Translations under genes and position numbers: made by a program
The notes under the pieces: generated by a model
Told to the model about the DNA's origin: nothing
Database searches by the model: none
The model's input: only the letters and a program-made list of their open reading frames with translations
In this document: positions 15,125-21,906 of the stretch, piece after piece
Position numbering within the stretch: the first letter of the stretch is position 1
Layout of the letters: each line of letters starts with the position of its first letter
Source of the DNA: Coprosoma sp963632935
GTDB lineage: Bacteria; Bacillota_I; Bacilli_A; RF39; UBA660
NCBI GenBank assembly: GCA_963632935.1
Contig: CAVGWA010000020.1
Coordinates: forward strand, 1-26,226
Reading direction: 5' to 3'
Length of the DNA stretch: 26,226 nucleotides

Positions 15125-15153
15125 TTGACATATACCCTCGTGGGGTATATACT
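15125..15153 (+). promoter_or_regulatory. promoter with CsoR/CstR-type operator in its spacer
   Basis: TTGACA (15125-15130) and TATACT (15148-15153) with 17-bp spacing. The palindrome TATACCCTCGTGGGGTATA (15131-15149) fills the spacer and overlaps the -10. Arms TATACCC and GGGTATA are perfect inverted repeats. ATACCC...GGGTAT sites are characteristic of the CsoR/RcnR family (copper-sensing CsoR, persulfide-sensing CstR). A bound repressor would block RNA polymerase. No such repressor gene lies in the window. Confidence 0.75.
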
Positions 15154-15216
15154 GATTATACAGTAGTTGAAGTTTTTAAATACTATTAATTGAAAATTTA
15201 AATAGTAGGTGGTCAA

Positions 15217-15687
15217 ATGAAAAAAATATTTATATTTATATTTATTTTAATATTACTAATGAAAAATTGCGTTTTTGATGAAAAACATGATATTATAAAA
15301 GTGAAAGGTAAACAAGATTTAGTAATTTATAAAAGTAAGATAACTGAAAAAGCTACATTTTATAATTATAATGTTGATGGAATCATTATTCAAATATTTG
15401 CGGTTAAAGCATCAGATGGTTCGGTAAGAGTATTATTTAATACATGTGCATCATGTAATCCATCACCAAATGCTTATTTTATCCAAAAAGGTAAATACTT
15501 TATTTGTCAAAATTGTAAAAATAAGTATACGGCCGATGAAATTGGAACAAAGCAAGTACATGGGTGCAATCCAATTCCTATTTTAGCTGAAAATAAAACA
15601 GAACAAGGTGATAAAATTACAATATCTTGGGAATTTATTTCAAAATATAAAGACAAATTTAAAAATATAAAATATTATGAGGGGTGA
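15217..15687 (+). CDS. membrane-anchored DUF2318 (Fe-S-containing-like) protein
   Basis: Protein of 156 residues with an N-terminal membrane anchor or signal (about 2-17; no proper lipobox around C18). The rest is outside the membrane and matches DUF2318. After the VRVLFNTCASC motif (C77, C80) come GKYFICQNC (C97, C100) and HGCNPIP (C117), the family's CxxC - CxxC - GGCNP pattern. The five cysteines suggest binding of a metal ion or cluster; the molecular role of the family is not established. It is the first gene behind the CsoR/CstR-type promoter, with AGGTGG before the ATG, and is 5 bp from a thioredoxin-like gene. A part in copper or thiol/persulfide stress outside the cell is inferred from that operator and partner. 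Confidence 0.72.
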   Translation: MKKIFIFIFILILLMKNCVFDEKHDIIKVKGKQDLVIYKSKITEKATFYNYNVDGIIIQIFAVKASDGSVRVLFNTCASCNPSPNAYFIQKGKYFICQNCKNKYTADEIGTKQVHGCNPIPILAENKTEQGDKITISWEFISKYKDKFKNIKYYEG

Positions 15688-15692
15688 TTTAG

Positions 15693-16355
15693 ATGAAAAA
15701 AAATCAAAAAATAATTTTATTTATTGTTGCAATATTAACATGTTTATTTTTTATACTAAAGCCAGGAACAATGTCAATACGTTTTAAAAAAGAATATGAA
15801 AGTTTAAATGGTAAAAAGAGTGAAAGTGGGAAGAAATATTTAGATGTTACTATTAGAAATAGTAATAAAGTGGTATATGCATCATATTCAAAAATATTTG
15901 AAGTATTAAATACTTCTGGGGTAATTTATTTTGGATTTCCAGAATGTCCTTGGTGTCGCAATGCGGTCCCAGTGTTATTAGAAGCAGCAAATGAAATTGG
16001 CATAGACAAAATTTATTATTTGAATAATAAAGATGATCGTGACACAAAGGTATTAAAAGATAACAAAATTGTTACAGAAAAAGAAGGAAGTAGTAATTAT
16101 AATAAATTAATTAAAAAATTAGGTGACAACGCTTCAATTTATGAAGGCCTTAACGATGATAGTATTAAGAGATTATATTTTCCAACTGTTGTTGTTGTAA
16201 AAGATGGCAAGATAGTTGATTACATTATGGGTACTGTCGAGTCACAACAAAATCCATATAAGGCATTAAATTCTAGTCAGAAAAAAGAATTAAAAAATAA
16301 ATATATAAAAGCTATGAGAAAAGTATTAGCATGTGATAATGACAACAAATGCTAG
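15693..16355 (+). CDS. membrane-anchored thioredoxin-like protein (CPWC)
   Basis: Extracytoplasmic thioredoxin-fold protein of 220 residues. A single membrane anchor (about 6-22) is followed by the redox motif FPECPWCRN (C85, C88) and, about 90 residues later, a cis-proline segment YFPTVVVVKDGK. The active-site dipeptide PW differs from thioredoxin's GP. The protein ends with two more cysteines (ACDNDNKC). GGGGTGAT overlaps the end of the upstream gene, so the two are co-translated. It may keep the neighbour's cysteines reduced or repair oxidised thiols under metal stress; this is inference. No terminator follows: within 40 bp lie an IS-end repeat and a transposase remnant. Confidence 0.75.
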   Translation: MKKNQKIILFIVAILTCLFFILKPGTMSIRFKKEYESLNGKKSESGKKYLDVTIRNSNKVVYASYSKIFEVLNTSGVIYFGFPECPWCRNAVPVLLEAANEIGIDKIYYLNNKDDRDTKVLKDNKIVTEKEGSSNYNKLIKKLGDNASIYEGLNDDSIKRLYFPTVVVVKDGKIVDYIMGTVESQQNPYKALNSSQKKELKNKYIKAMRKVLACDNDNKC

Positions 16356-16390
16356 AAAAATGGTTACAGTTCAGTCAAGATACTAGAAAA

Positions 16391-16420
16391 TGAGTGAGTA
16401 CTTGACAGATAGTACCATCT
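16391..16420. repeat. solo IS3-type terminal repeat
   Basis: GTGAGTACTTGACAG, then ATAGTACCATCTT, matches the right end of the decayed IS3 element at 8863-8891 (GTGAGTACTTGACAG, then GTGGTACTATCTT) in all but three positions. No IS3 coding DNA adjoins it. It is either a leftover end of a deleted copy or a rearrangement scar. Confidence 0.65.
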
Positions 16421-16861
16421 TGTTTGTCCTTTTTTAACGAGAGGAACTATAGTTTCATTAATATCATGTATTTCTTCTAAAGTTAGGTTAATACCTTGTC
16501 TACAAATTTAATTAAATCCTCATATGATTTTTGAGATTCTCTAGCATAGTAAGTCCATCTGATTTTTCTACAACCACTTCTAGACTTACAACCATTACAA
16601 ACATAAGGAGAATGTTTCAATCTTTCACAAGATAAATCTAAATCAGGATGGTTAATTTTATAGTTATTCTAGGTTGAAGACTTAGAATATTTTTTATTTC
16701 TATCTATTTCTCTTAAAATTGTAGAATGATTTCTACATAATTCTTTAGCAATTTGATTTATGGATTTATTTTCATTTAATCCATCTTCAATATTTTTTCT
16801 ATCCTCATAAGAAAGATGAGAATAATTTGTCATTTTCAATACCTCCTTAATGACAAACAAG
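16419..16861 (-). mobile_element. truncated IS30-family element
   Basis: A fragment containing the 5' half of an IS30-type transposase. It is bounded by a perfect 10-bp inverted repeat, CTTGTTTGTC (16419-16428) and GACAAACAAG (16852-16861). Which of these repeats are true IS30 ends cannot be decided from the sequence. Confidence 0.5.
16430..16833 (-). pseudogene. IS30-family transposase, truncated and interrupted
   Basis: Starts at ATG 16833 behind AAGGAGGT. The N-terminal helix-turn-helix reads TNYSHLSYEDRKNIEDGL and SINQIAKELCRNHSTILREI, typical of IS30. A stop at 16669-16671 ends this frame after about 55 residues. Beyond it come HPDLDLSCERLKHSPYVCNG, CKSRSGCRKIRWTYYA and INLTLEEIHDINETIVPLVKK in shifted frames, the family's zinc-ribbon-like and linker region. 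The DDE catalytic domain is absent. Confidence 0.78.
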
Positions 16862-16971
16862 TTGCTTAAGAAGATATTATATAAGTTTCTAAAACTTATT
16901 GCACATTAATTGTGCACTTCCAATAAAAATATACATCATTCGAATAAATGTAAATATTATGTTAAAAAATA

Positions 16972-17000
16972 TTGTCAAGGTAAATGGCGTATGTTATAAT
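16972..17000 (+). promoter_or_regulatory. promoter of the DUF1292/coiled-coil genes
   Basis: TTGTCA (16972-16977) and a perfect TATAAT (16995-17000) with 17-bp spacing, 25 bp before the start codon of the DUF1292 gene. Confidence 0.7.
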
Positions 17001-17025
17001 TGTTGGTAGGATAGGAGGGGTTTTC

Positions 17026-17313
17026 ATGGCGAAACTCGAGAAAGATGATGTTAAAAATTTAGAAAAAATTAAAGTGAAAAATTCAGATGGAACTATTCAA
17101 GAAGCAGAAATTTTATTATGTTTTGAACTTGAAAGTACTGGCAAAAGCTATATTTTATATACTTTTAATGAAGTCGATGAAAAGAAAATGGAAACGATTC
17201 ATGCTTCAACTTTAAATGAAACTGAAGATGGATATCAACTTGACGAGATACCTGAAGATGAATGGAAAGAAGTCAAGGAAGTAATGCGTGAAGTTATTAA
17301 GAGTGAGGAGTGA
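17026..17313 (+). CDS. DUF1292 family protein (YrzB-like)
   Basis: Acidic protein of 95 residues, presumably cytosolic. VKNSDGTIQEAEILLCFELESTGKSYILYT and FNEVDEKKMETIHASTL (given here in parts) follow the DUF1292 layout of a beta-rich core, and the end is strongly acidic (DEIPEDEWKEVKEVM). The family has no known function; in Bacillus it lies near ruvX and mreC-type genes. I place the start at ATG 17026 with AGGAGGGG six bases upstream; the earlier ATG overlaps the promoter -10 region. Five bases separate it from the coiled-coil gene, so they are one operon. Confidence 0.8.
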   Translation: MAKLEKDDVKNLEKIKVKNSDGTIQEAEILLCFELESTGKSYILYTFNEVDEKKMETIHASTLNETEDGYQLDEIPEDEWKEVKEVMREVIKSEE

Positions 17314-17318
17314 TTTAA

Positions 17319-19031
17319 GTGGAAGAAATCTTAATTAATGGTGATAGAAAAGTTAAAGCACCTAAAAAACAAGTTGACAGAATAAGAACATTTTTTGAAA
17401 AAATTGAAGCAGTTGGTTTAAAAGAAACTGTTAAAAGTTCTATTGGAGAGACAATAGAGAATTTTAGTAACAGAGTTCATACTAAATTTTTTGGAGGAAA
17501 AACTTTTAATGAATCCCATTTTTCTAAAAAGTATAATAAAAAGTTAGATAAATTAGAAAAAAAAGTCGAAGAATTTCAATTTAATCTTGAACAAAGCACA
17601 GAAAATGAAAATTTAAAATCTTATTATGATGAGTTAAAACATGAAACTGAATTGTTTAGCGAATTATTTAAGGAAGATTATTTTCCTAATGAAGTAAGAA
17701 AAGAGCTTATGGAAAGATTAGAAAAAATAAATGAAAAATTATCTAACAAACACGATAATTTAAATGAAAATGAACCTGAAACTAAAGAAAAACTTAACGC
17801 TGTATTACCATTTGAGGTAATAACTGATACTAAAAGCATTGATCCTGTAAATTTAGATTCTTCTGTTTTAGTAACAAAAGTAAATGAAGTAAAGCCTAAA
17901 GCTTTTAAAAAAGGCGAATTAGCCAACTATTTACCAAAAATAGAAAAAGAAAATATTGAAGAACAAACAAAAGAACAAAAAACTGAAAAAGTAGAAGTAA
18001 ATGTACCTGAAAAAGCAAAAGAAATAATAGAAAAAAAAGATTTAAAGGATTTAACAAAATATACTACATATGATGAATATAAGGCAGCTTTTATTTGGAA
18101 CAAATACATGAAAGAATTTGACTCTGACGTTCTTGAACGTATTTCTAATGATTTTGCTAAAACAATTAATTCTGGTTTATATAGAAATTTATATAGTGAA
18201 ATTCAATATACAGAAATAAGAAATAGCCAAATAAAGGAAAAAGAAATTTCAAAAATCAATGATAATTATTCTTTGGCAATAAAAAATTTAAACGACGAAA
18301 AAGAAAAAGCAGTTAAAGAAACTGAAGAAAAATATACATTAGAATTGGAAATGTTTAAACAAAAATTAGAAGATGCTAGATCTAATGTTAGAAGGTTAAA
18401 CAGTATTATTAAAGTGTATGATGAAGTTATAAAATCTGTTAGCGAAATTAGTAAAGCTGCTGGTGGCATAAATGCAATTGATAGTGCGGTAACAAATGGA
18501 AAGAATAAATGTGATTCTATCAATGAAAGATATGAGGCTAGAAAACAAGCAAAAACTGAGAAAAAAATGGAAGTTGATGAATTAGAAGCTGCAGCTTTAG
18601 CTTACGTTGCAGAAAAAAATAAAAATATTAACGAAAAAAATGCAGAAACAGTAAAAAACAATGATAAAGAAACAGCACAAAAAATAATCGAAGATAAAAA
18701 TACAATAGATGAAACTTCAAGTGCTAATGACATTGTAAATGAAAACAAAGCAGATGAAACTTCAAATACTAATGACATTGTAAACGAAAATAAAACAGAT
18801 GAAGTTGTTAAAGAAGATAAGACTGAAAAGGAAAATAATGATAATATTTTAGTTAACGAACTTTCTATAATTGATAAAGGGTTAGATGAATATTCAAAAT
18901 TAGTTGATGCCGTAAATCAAAATAGTAGTTTAACTGATAAACAAAAAAATGATTTTAAAAACAAAATATATGAAGGATTTGATGAATTTACAGAACAAAA
19001 TCCAGAAATCAATTATACAAAAGTAAGATAA
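17319..19031 (+). CDS. large charged coiled-coil protein of unknown function
   Basis: I do not recognise this 570-residue protein. It starts with GTG 7 bases after GTGAGGAG. There is no signal peptide or membrane segment, so it is probably cytosolic. Lys/Glu-rich helices dominate. Coiled-coil stretches lie at about 70-150 (KKYNKKLDKLEKKVEEFQ) and 300-370 (NDEKEKAVKETEEKYTLELE). A possible folded domain at about 245-290 is marked by LTKYTTYDEYKAAFIWNKYM. A low-complexity acidic region (about 440-510) contains a 15-residue tandem repeat (DETSSANDIVNENKA, DETSNTNDIVNENKT), and a final helical domain runs from about 515. It shares an operon with a DUF1292 gene and precedes the NfeD/SPFH pair, which makes a membrane-scaffold or structural role conceivable but unproven. 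Confidence 0.75.
   Translation: MEEILINGDRKVKAPKKQVDRIRTFFEKIEAVGLKETVKSSIGETIENFSNRVHTKFFGGKTFNESHFSKKYNKKLDKLEKKVEEFQFNLEQSTENENLKSYYDELKHETELFSELFKEDYFPNEVRKELMERLEKINEKLSNKHDNLNENEPETKEKLNAVLPFEVITDTKSIDPVNLDSSVLVTKVNEVKPKAFKKGELANYLPKIEKENIEEQTKEQKTEKVEVNVPEKAKEIIEKKDLKDLTKYTTYDEYKAAFIWNKYMKEFDSDVLERISNDFAKTINSGLYRNLYSEIQYTEIRNSQIKEKEISKINDNYSLAIKNLNDEKEKAVKETEEKYTLELEMFKQKLEDARSNVRRLNSIIKVYDEVIKSVSEISKAAGGINAIDSAVTNGKNKCDSINERYEARKQAKTEKKMEVDELEAAALAYVAEKNKNINEKNAETVKNNDKETAQKIIEDKNTIDETSSANDIVNENKADETSNTNDIVNENKTDEVVKEDKTEKENNDNILVNELSIIDKGLDEYSKLVDAVNQNSSLTDKQKNDFKNKIYEGFDEFTEQNPEINYTKVR
18708..18797 (+). repeat. two tandem 45-bp in-frame repeats
   Basis: Two copies of a 15-codon unit (18708-18752 and 18753-18797) starting GATGAAACTTCAA, with a few substitutions and a partial third start (GATGAA). 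It lies in the acidic linker of the coiled-coil protein, and copy number could vary between strains without breaking the frame. Confidence 0.8.
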
Positions 19032-19032
19032 T

Positions 19033-19057
19033 AAGTACCTTTATGGTACTTTTAATT
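19033..19057 (+). terminator. weak hairpin terminator or attenuator
   Basis: Stem AAGTACC / GGTACTT with loop TTTAT and a T-rich tail (TTAATTT), just after the coiled-coil gene and 30 bp before nfeD. The interrupted T tract suggests partial read-through into nfeD. Confidence 0.5.
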
Positions 19058-19079
19058 TAATAAACATGGAGGTGATATT

Positions 19080-19502
19080 TTGAATCAATGGATGGTTTGG
19101 CTTATAACTGTATCTATTTTAGCTTTAATTGAATTTGCTACTATTAATTTAACTACAGTTTGGTTTGTAATAAGTGGCATAGTAGCATTATTCATCTCTT
19201 TATTTGTAGATAATTATTTAATTCAATTTGGAATATTTGTGATATTAGGAATAATCTTATTAATAATAACAAAACCTGTTTTAACTAAATTTTTAAAACA
19301 ACATAAAGAAAAGACAAATTTGGATAGAATAATTGGAACAACTGGTATTGTTACTGAAAAAATAAATAAGAATCATGATGGCGAAGTTAAAGTTGATGGT
19401 AAAAAATGGACTGCTTTTGCCGATAAAACTATAAAAATTGGTTCTTATGTAACAGTATTGGAAATAAAAGGGGTAAAAATAAAAGTGAAGGAGGAAAAAT
19501 AA
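19080..19502 (+). CDS. NfeD-like membrane protein
   Basis: NfeD family, short form, 140 residues. Three or so hydrophobic segments (about 5-25, 27-45, 47-68) end at KFLKQHK. A C-terminal OB-fold domain follows (GTTGIVTEKINKNHDGEVKVDG, given in family terms, then WTAFADKTIKIGSYVTVLEIKGVKI). These proteins pair with SPFH/stomatin proteins and sit in membrane microdomains. It starts with TTG behind GGAGGTGAT. Its TAA stop shares one base with the ATG of the SPFH gene, as is usual for this pair. Confidence 0.88.
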   Translation: MNQWMVWLITVSILALIEFATINLTTVWFVISGIVALFISLFVDNYLIQFGIFVILGIILLIITKPVLTKFLKQHKEKTNLDRIIGTTGIVTEKINKNHDGEVKVDGKKWTAFADKTIKIGSYVTVLEIKGVKIKVKEEK

Positions 19503-20383
19503 TGTCAATCTTAATTATTATTTTAGTTTTAGTCTTAATTATTATTTTGCCAAGCGTTAAAGTGGTGCCACAATCTGAATGCTATATAATTGAAAGATTG
19601 GGTTCTTATTACATGACATGGAATAATGGTTTACATTTCAAAGTCCCATTTATAGACAGAGTAGCAGGAATTATTAGTTTAAAGGAAATGGTCAAAGATT
19701 TTCCACCACAACCAGTTATTACTAAAGACAATGTAACTATGCAAATAGATACCGTTGTTTATTTTCAAATAACTGATCCTAAATTATATACATATGGTGT
19801 AGAAAATCCAATAAATGCCATTGAAAATTTAACAGCAACAACATTACGTAATATCATCGGAGAATTAGAATTAGATCAAACATTAACTTCTAGGGATATC
19901 ATTAATTCTAAAATGAGAGCTATATTAGATGAAGCAACTGACCCATGGGGTATTAAAATAAATAGAGTAGAAGTAAAAAATATTTTACCACCAAGAGATA
20001 TACAAGAAGCAATGGAAAAACAAATGAGAGCAGAAAGAGAAAGACGTGAAAAAATTTTACAAGCTGAAGGTGAAAAAAAATCAAGTGTCTTAATTGCTGA
20101 AGGACAAAAAGAAAGTATGATTTTAAATGCTGAAGCAGCAAAAGAAGCTCAGATAAAAAAAGCAGAAGGTGAAGCTGAAGCCATAATCAAAAAAAGTCAA
20201 GCCGAAGCTGAAGCTATAAAAAAATTAAAAGAAGCAGGAGCTGACAATTCAGTTCTTACCTTGAAAAGCTTTGACGCTTTAGCCAATATGGCAAATGGAC
20301 AAGCAACTAAAATAATTGTCCCATCAAATTTACAAGATTTAGCAACCCTAGGTACTACAATTTCTGAAATGATGAAAAAATAA
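19502..20383 (+). CDS. SPFH/stomatin-like membrane scaffold protein (QmcA-type)
   Basis: Band-7/SPFH protein of 293 residues that oligomerises at the inner face of the membrane. A single N-terminal hydrophobic segment (2-20) leads to SVKVVPQSECYIIERLGSYY, the SPFH domain with PPQPVITKDNVTMQIDTVVYF, TLRNIIGELELDQTL and WGIKINRVEVKNILPP. A long Ala/Glu/Lys coiled coil follows (AEGEKKSSVLIAEGQKES, AEGEAEAIIKKSQAEAEA), and IIVPSNLQDLA near the end is typical of this branch. It starts right at the NfeD stop behind GGAGG, so it is translationally coupled. No clear terminator follows. Confidence 0.93.
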   Translation: MSILIIILVLVLIIILPSVKVVPQSECYIIERLGSYYMTWNNGLHFKVPFIDRVAGIISLKEMVKDFPPQPVITKDNVTMQIDTVVYFQITDPKLYTYGVENPINAIENLTATTLRNIIGELELDQTLTSRDIINSKMRAILDEATDPWGIKINRVEVKNILPPRDIQEAMEKQMRAERERREKILQAEGEKKSSVLIAEGQKESMILNAEAAKEAQIKKAEGEAEAIIKKSQAEAEAIKKLKEAGADNSVLTLKSFDALANMANGQATKIIVPSNLQDLATLGTTISEMMKK

Positions 20384-20412
20384 TTTCGACAAATTTTTTA
20401 ATAATTAAATTT

Positions 20413-20453
20413 TATGATAAGTATGGTGATGAAAATGAAATATACTTATCATA
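20413..20453 (+). repeat. 12-bp inverted repeat flanking a leader-peptide start
   Basis: TATGATAAGTAT (20413-20424) and ATACTTATCATA (20442-20453) are perfect reverse complements around 17 bases that hold GGTGAT and the ATG of a 15-codon frame. In RNA the hairpin loop would display that ribosome binding site. Confidence 0.7.
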
Positions 20454-20482
20454 TCTATGATGAAAAAATCAATTTAAATTAA
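20435..20482 (+). CDS. possible 15-residue leader peptide
   Basis: ATG with GGTGAT four bases upstream opens a frame encoding MKYTYHIYDEKINLN and then TAA. The product has no recognisable family. Its 5' half is part of the inverted repeat at 20413-20453, and its stop lies 10 bases before the hairpin that masks the yqfC ribosome binding site. The arrangement is that of a regulatory leader, but there is no independent proof of translation. Confidence 0.35.
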   Translation: MKYTYHIYDEKINLN

Positions 20483-20491
20483 TATTTATAT

Positions 20492-20523
20492 AATATCACC
20501 CATAAAATTATATGGGTGATATT
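20492..20523 (+). promoter_or_regulatory. hairpin sequestering the yqfC ribosome binding site
   Basis: Perfect 13-bp stem AATATCACCCATA (20492-20504) / TATGGGTGATATT (20511-20523) with loop AAATTA. The GGGTGAT used by yqfC (start GTG 20525) lies in the 3' arm, paired to ATCACCC. There is no U tract after it, so it is not a normal terminator. Confidence 0.65.
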
Positions 20524-20524
20524 T

Positions 20525-20758
20525 GTGATTAGAAGCTTAAAAAATTATGTATTTGAAAACAAACTGAAAATTACCATTTTAACTGATATGGTCGATATTG
20601 AAAACTTTGATGAAATAGATCATTTTGATGATAATAAAATCATGGTTAAATATAATAATAAAATTATTATTGTAAAAGGAATCAATTTAATCATCTCTAA
20701 ATTATTAGAAAATGAATTACTTATATCCGGTAAAATTGATGGTATTGAATTTAAATGA
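20525..20758 (+). CDS. yqfC: YqfC/YabP-family sporulation protein
   Basis: Small protein of 77 residues whose core (ITILTDMVDIENFDEIDHFDDN, in parts, then KIIIVKGINLIISKLLENELLISGKI) follows the YabP/YqfC family, found in spore formers and expressed in the mother cell under sigma-E in Bacillus. The start is set at GTG 20525 because GGGTGAT lies five bases upstream; another in-frame GTG at 20516 is itself inside that site. The stop overlaps the yqfD start by four bases (ATGA). The ribosome binding site is locked in a hairpin, implying translational control. Confidence 0.78.
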   Translation: MIRSLKNYVFENKLKITILTDMVDIENFDEIDHFDDNKIMVKYNNKIIIVKGINLIISKLLENELLISGKIDGIEFK

Positions 20759-21900
20759 ATAGATTGACTAGTAAAGTATTATTAAACGTAAATGGTAAAA
20801 ATATTAATAGATTTATTAAAAAATTAAGAAGCAATAAAATAGATATATTATCCTTAAAATATAAAAATTCTAATGAAGCAAATATCATCATTTATAAAAA
20901 AGATTATGAAAAAATTTTAAAAATAAAAAGCATTTATGAAATAACAGAGCTTGATGTTTTCGGTTTAATAAAAATTAAAAGAAAAATAAAATTATATAAA
21001 CATTTAATTAATATTTTATTAATATCGTTTTTTATTTTTGTTTTCTTAACTTATATTATTTTTGATATTGAAATTATTCATTCAAATAAATCAGTTAGAT
21101 TATTGCTTTTAAAGGAACTAGAAAATAATGGTATTAAAAAATATTCTATTAAAAAAAACTATAATGAACTAAATAAAATAAAGGAAAAAATATTAAATAA
21201 ATATCAAGATAAAATAGACTGGTTAGAAATAGAAACAAAAGGTACTAAATATATTGTTAGAGTTGAAGAACGAAATATAAAAAATAATATAATAAATACT
21301 AATCCAAGAAATATAATTGCTAAAAAATCAGGCATAATTAAAAAAGTTATCGCTAAAAATGGTGACATTGTAAAAGACATGAATGATTATGTTAATAAAG
21401 GTGATTTAATTATTAATGGTGAACTTATTTTTAATAATAAAGTAACGGGTAAAGTCAGATCAGATGGTACTGTGTATGCTGAAGTGTGGTATGTTACTAA
21501 TTGTAAATATCCAATTGCTTATTATCAAAGAAAAAAAACAGGAAAAACAAAAAATGTATATGCTATAAAATTTTTAAATCATTATTTTGAATTTGCTATA
21601 AATAAATTTAAATATAAAAACATAAAAGATAAAACTATTTTAAAACATCCAAATATTCCCTTTAAGTTAATAAAACAAAAACAAGAAGAAGTTAAATTAG
21701 TAAATCAAGTATTAACCTATGAACAAGCTATTAATAAAGCAAAAGAAGAATCAACAAAAAAAATAAAAAGTAAATTAAATAAAAACGAATATATTATTAA
21801 AAGTAAATATTTGAAAAGTAATATTAATGAGAGTACAATAGAAGTGGAAATGTTTTTCGCAGTATATGAGGACATTACCGATTATCAAGAAATTGGGTGA
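20755..21900 (+). CDS. yqfD: sporulation protein YqfD
   Basis: Stage IV sporulation-type protein, 381 residues, membrane-bound. A cytosolic N-terminal part (FIKKLRSNKIDILSLKYKN) is followed by a transmembrane helix at about 82-101 (LINILLISFFIFVFLTYIIF). An outer part has WLEIETKGTKYIVRVEER, then IIAKKSGIIKKVIAKNGDIV and KGDLIINGELIFNN, a biotinyl-lipoyl-like hammerhead as usual for this family, and a C-terminal helical region. YqfD works with YqfC in spore cortex/coat-stage development under sigma-E; the exact role is unknown. Translational coupling to yqfC is shown by the ATGA overlap. Confidence 0.88.
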   Translation: MNRLTSKVLLNVNGKNINRFIKKLRSNKIDILSLKYKNSNEANIIIYKKDYEKILKIKSIYEITELDVFGLIKIKRKIKLYKHLINILLISFFIFVFLTYIIFDIEIIHSNKSVRLLLLKELENNGIKKYSIKKNYNELNKIKEKILNKYQDKIDWLEIETKGTKYIVRVEERNIKNNIINTNPRNIIAKKSGIIKKVIAKNGDIVKDMNDYVNKGDLIINGELIFNNKVTGKVRSDGTVYAEVWYVTNCKYPIAYYQRKKTGKTKNVYAIKFLNHYFEFAINKFKYKNIKDKTILKHPNIPFKLIKQKQEEVKLVNQVLTYEQAINKAKEESTKKIKSKLNKNEYIIKSKYLKSNINESTIEVEMFFAVYEDITDYQEIG

Positions 21901-21906
21901 TGGATA

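Noticed and set aside
18708..18797. 45-bp direct repeats as a CRISPR-like array
   Set aside because: Two contiguous copies without spacers, in frame within a protein, with codon-level substitutions.
20492..20527. hairpin before yqfC as terminator of the SPFH gene
   Set aside because: No U tract follows, and the 3' arm contains the yqfC ribosome binding site.
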